From: Holophagaceae bacterium UBA706
Lineage (GTDB): Bacteria; Acidobacteriota; Holophagae; Holophagales; Holophagaceae
NCBI GenBank assembly: GCA_002298155.1
Contig: DBME01000207.1
Location: 2,643-8,327 of the forward strand
Reading direction: 5' to 3'
DNA: 5,685 nucleotides
The notes under the pieces are model-generated. The model searched no databases, was not told the origin of the DNA, and saw only the letters and a program-made list of their open reading frames with translations. The position numbers and the translations under genes are program-made. Every line of letters starts with the position of its first letter. The stretch's first letter is position 1. Positions 5,672 to 5,685 of the stretch are shown piece by piece.

Positions 5672-5685
5672 AAAACCCCCGGTAC
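5671..5685 (+). terminator. Possible left arm of a terminator at the window edge
   Basis: The final bases AAAAACCCCCGGTAC directly after the last stop codon have the A-run then C-run form of the left arm of a two-way intrinsic terminator (right arm expected as CCGGGGG then T-run). The right arm would be outside the window, so it cannot be confirmed. Confidence 0.25.

Overview
This is a GC-rich bacterial window with every supported gene on the + strand, in two parts. The first 1.15 kb is the 3' two thirds of a glutaminyl-tRNA synthetase gene (glnS), a housekeeping gene cut by the window start. After a 127-base intergenic stretch, five tightly packed genes run to the window end: a predicted lipoprotein of unknown function; a SAM-dependent methyltransferase with a kinase-like N-terminal half; a 44-residue single-helix membrane microprotein beginning MYIDPGSGS; a membrane-anchored sulfatase/alkaline-phosphatase-superfamily enzyme; and a small two-helix membrane protein.

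Organism: strong G/C preference at third codon positions, a discrete GlnRS and a lipoprotein-type signal peptide suggest a Gram-negative-type bacterium. Composition and style would fit Acidobacteriota (Holophagae) or Myxococcota/deltaproteobacterial lineages, but this is a guess because the window has no rRNA or lineage-specific marker.

Layout: 1-1152 glnS (partial); 1153-1279 intergenic with a weak promoter candidate; 1280-2242 lipoprotein; 2271-3653 kinase-like/methyltransferase protein; 3668-3802 microprotein; 3821-5398 sulfatase-like membrane enzyme; 5399-5671 small membrane protein. The gaps from gene 2 onward are 28, 14, 18 and 0 bases, which suggests one transcription unit, perhaps with an extra internal promoter at the end of the methyltransferase gene. 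The last 15 bases look like the left arm of a terminator whose right arm would lie outside the window.

Working together: the most interesting part is 2271-5671. From memory of these families, this methyltransferase type, the MYIDPGSGS microprotein and this AlkP/sulfatase type occur near each other in diverse bacteria, and I know of no assigned joint function. The sulfatase-like protein has N-terminal membrane helices, an AlkP-type metal site and a likely Thr nucleophile. It could hydrolyse or transfer a phosphate- or sulfate-linked group on a lipid or envelope glycan, with the cytoplasmic methyltransferase modifying the same precursor and the small proteins acting as membrane partners. This is a hypothesis from context. 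No mobile elements, CRISPR arrays, tRNAs or rRNAs were seen.
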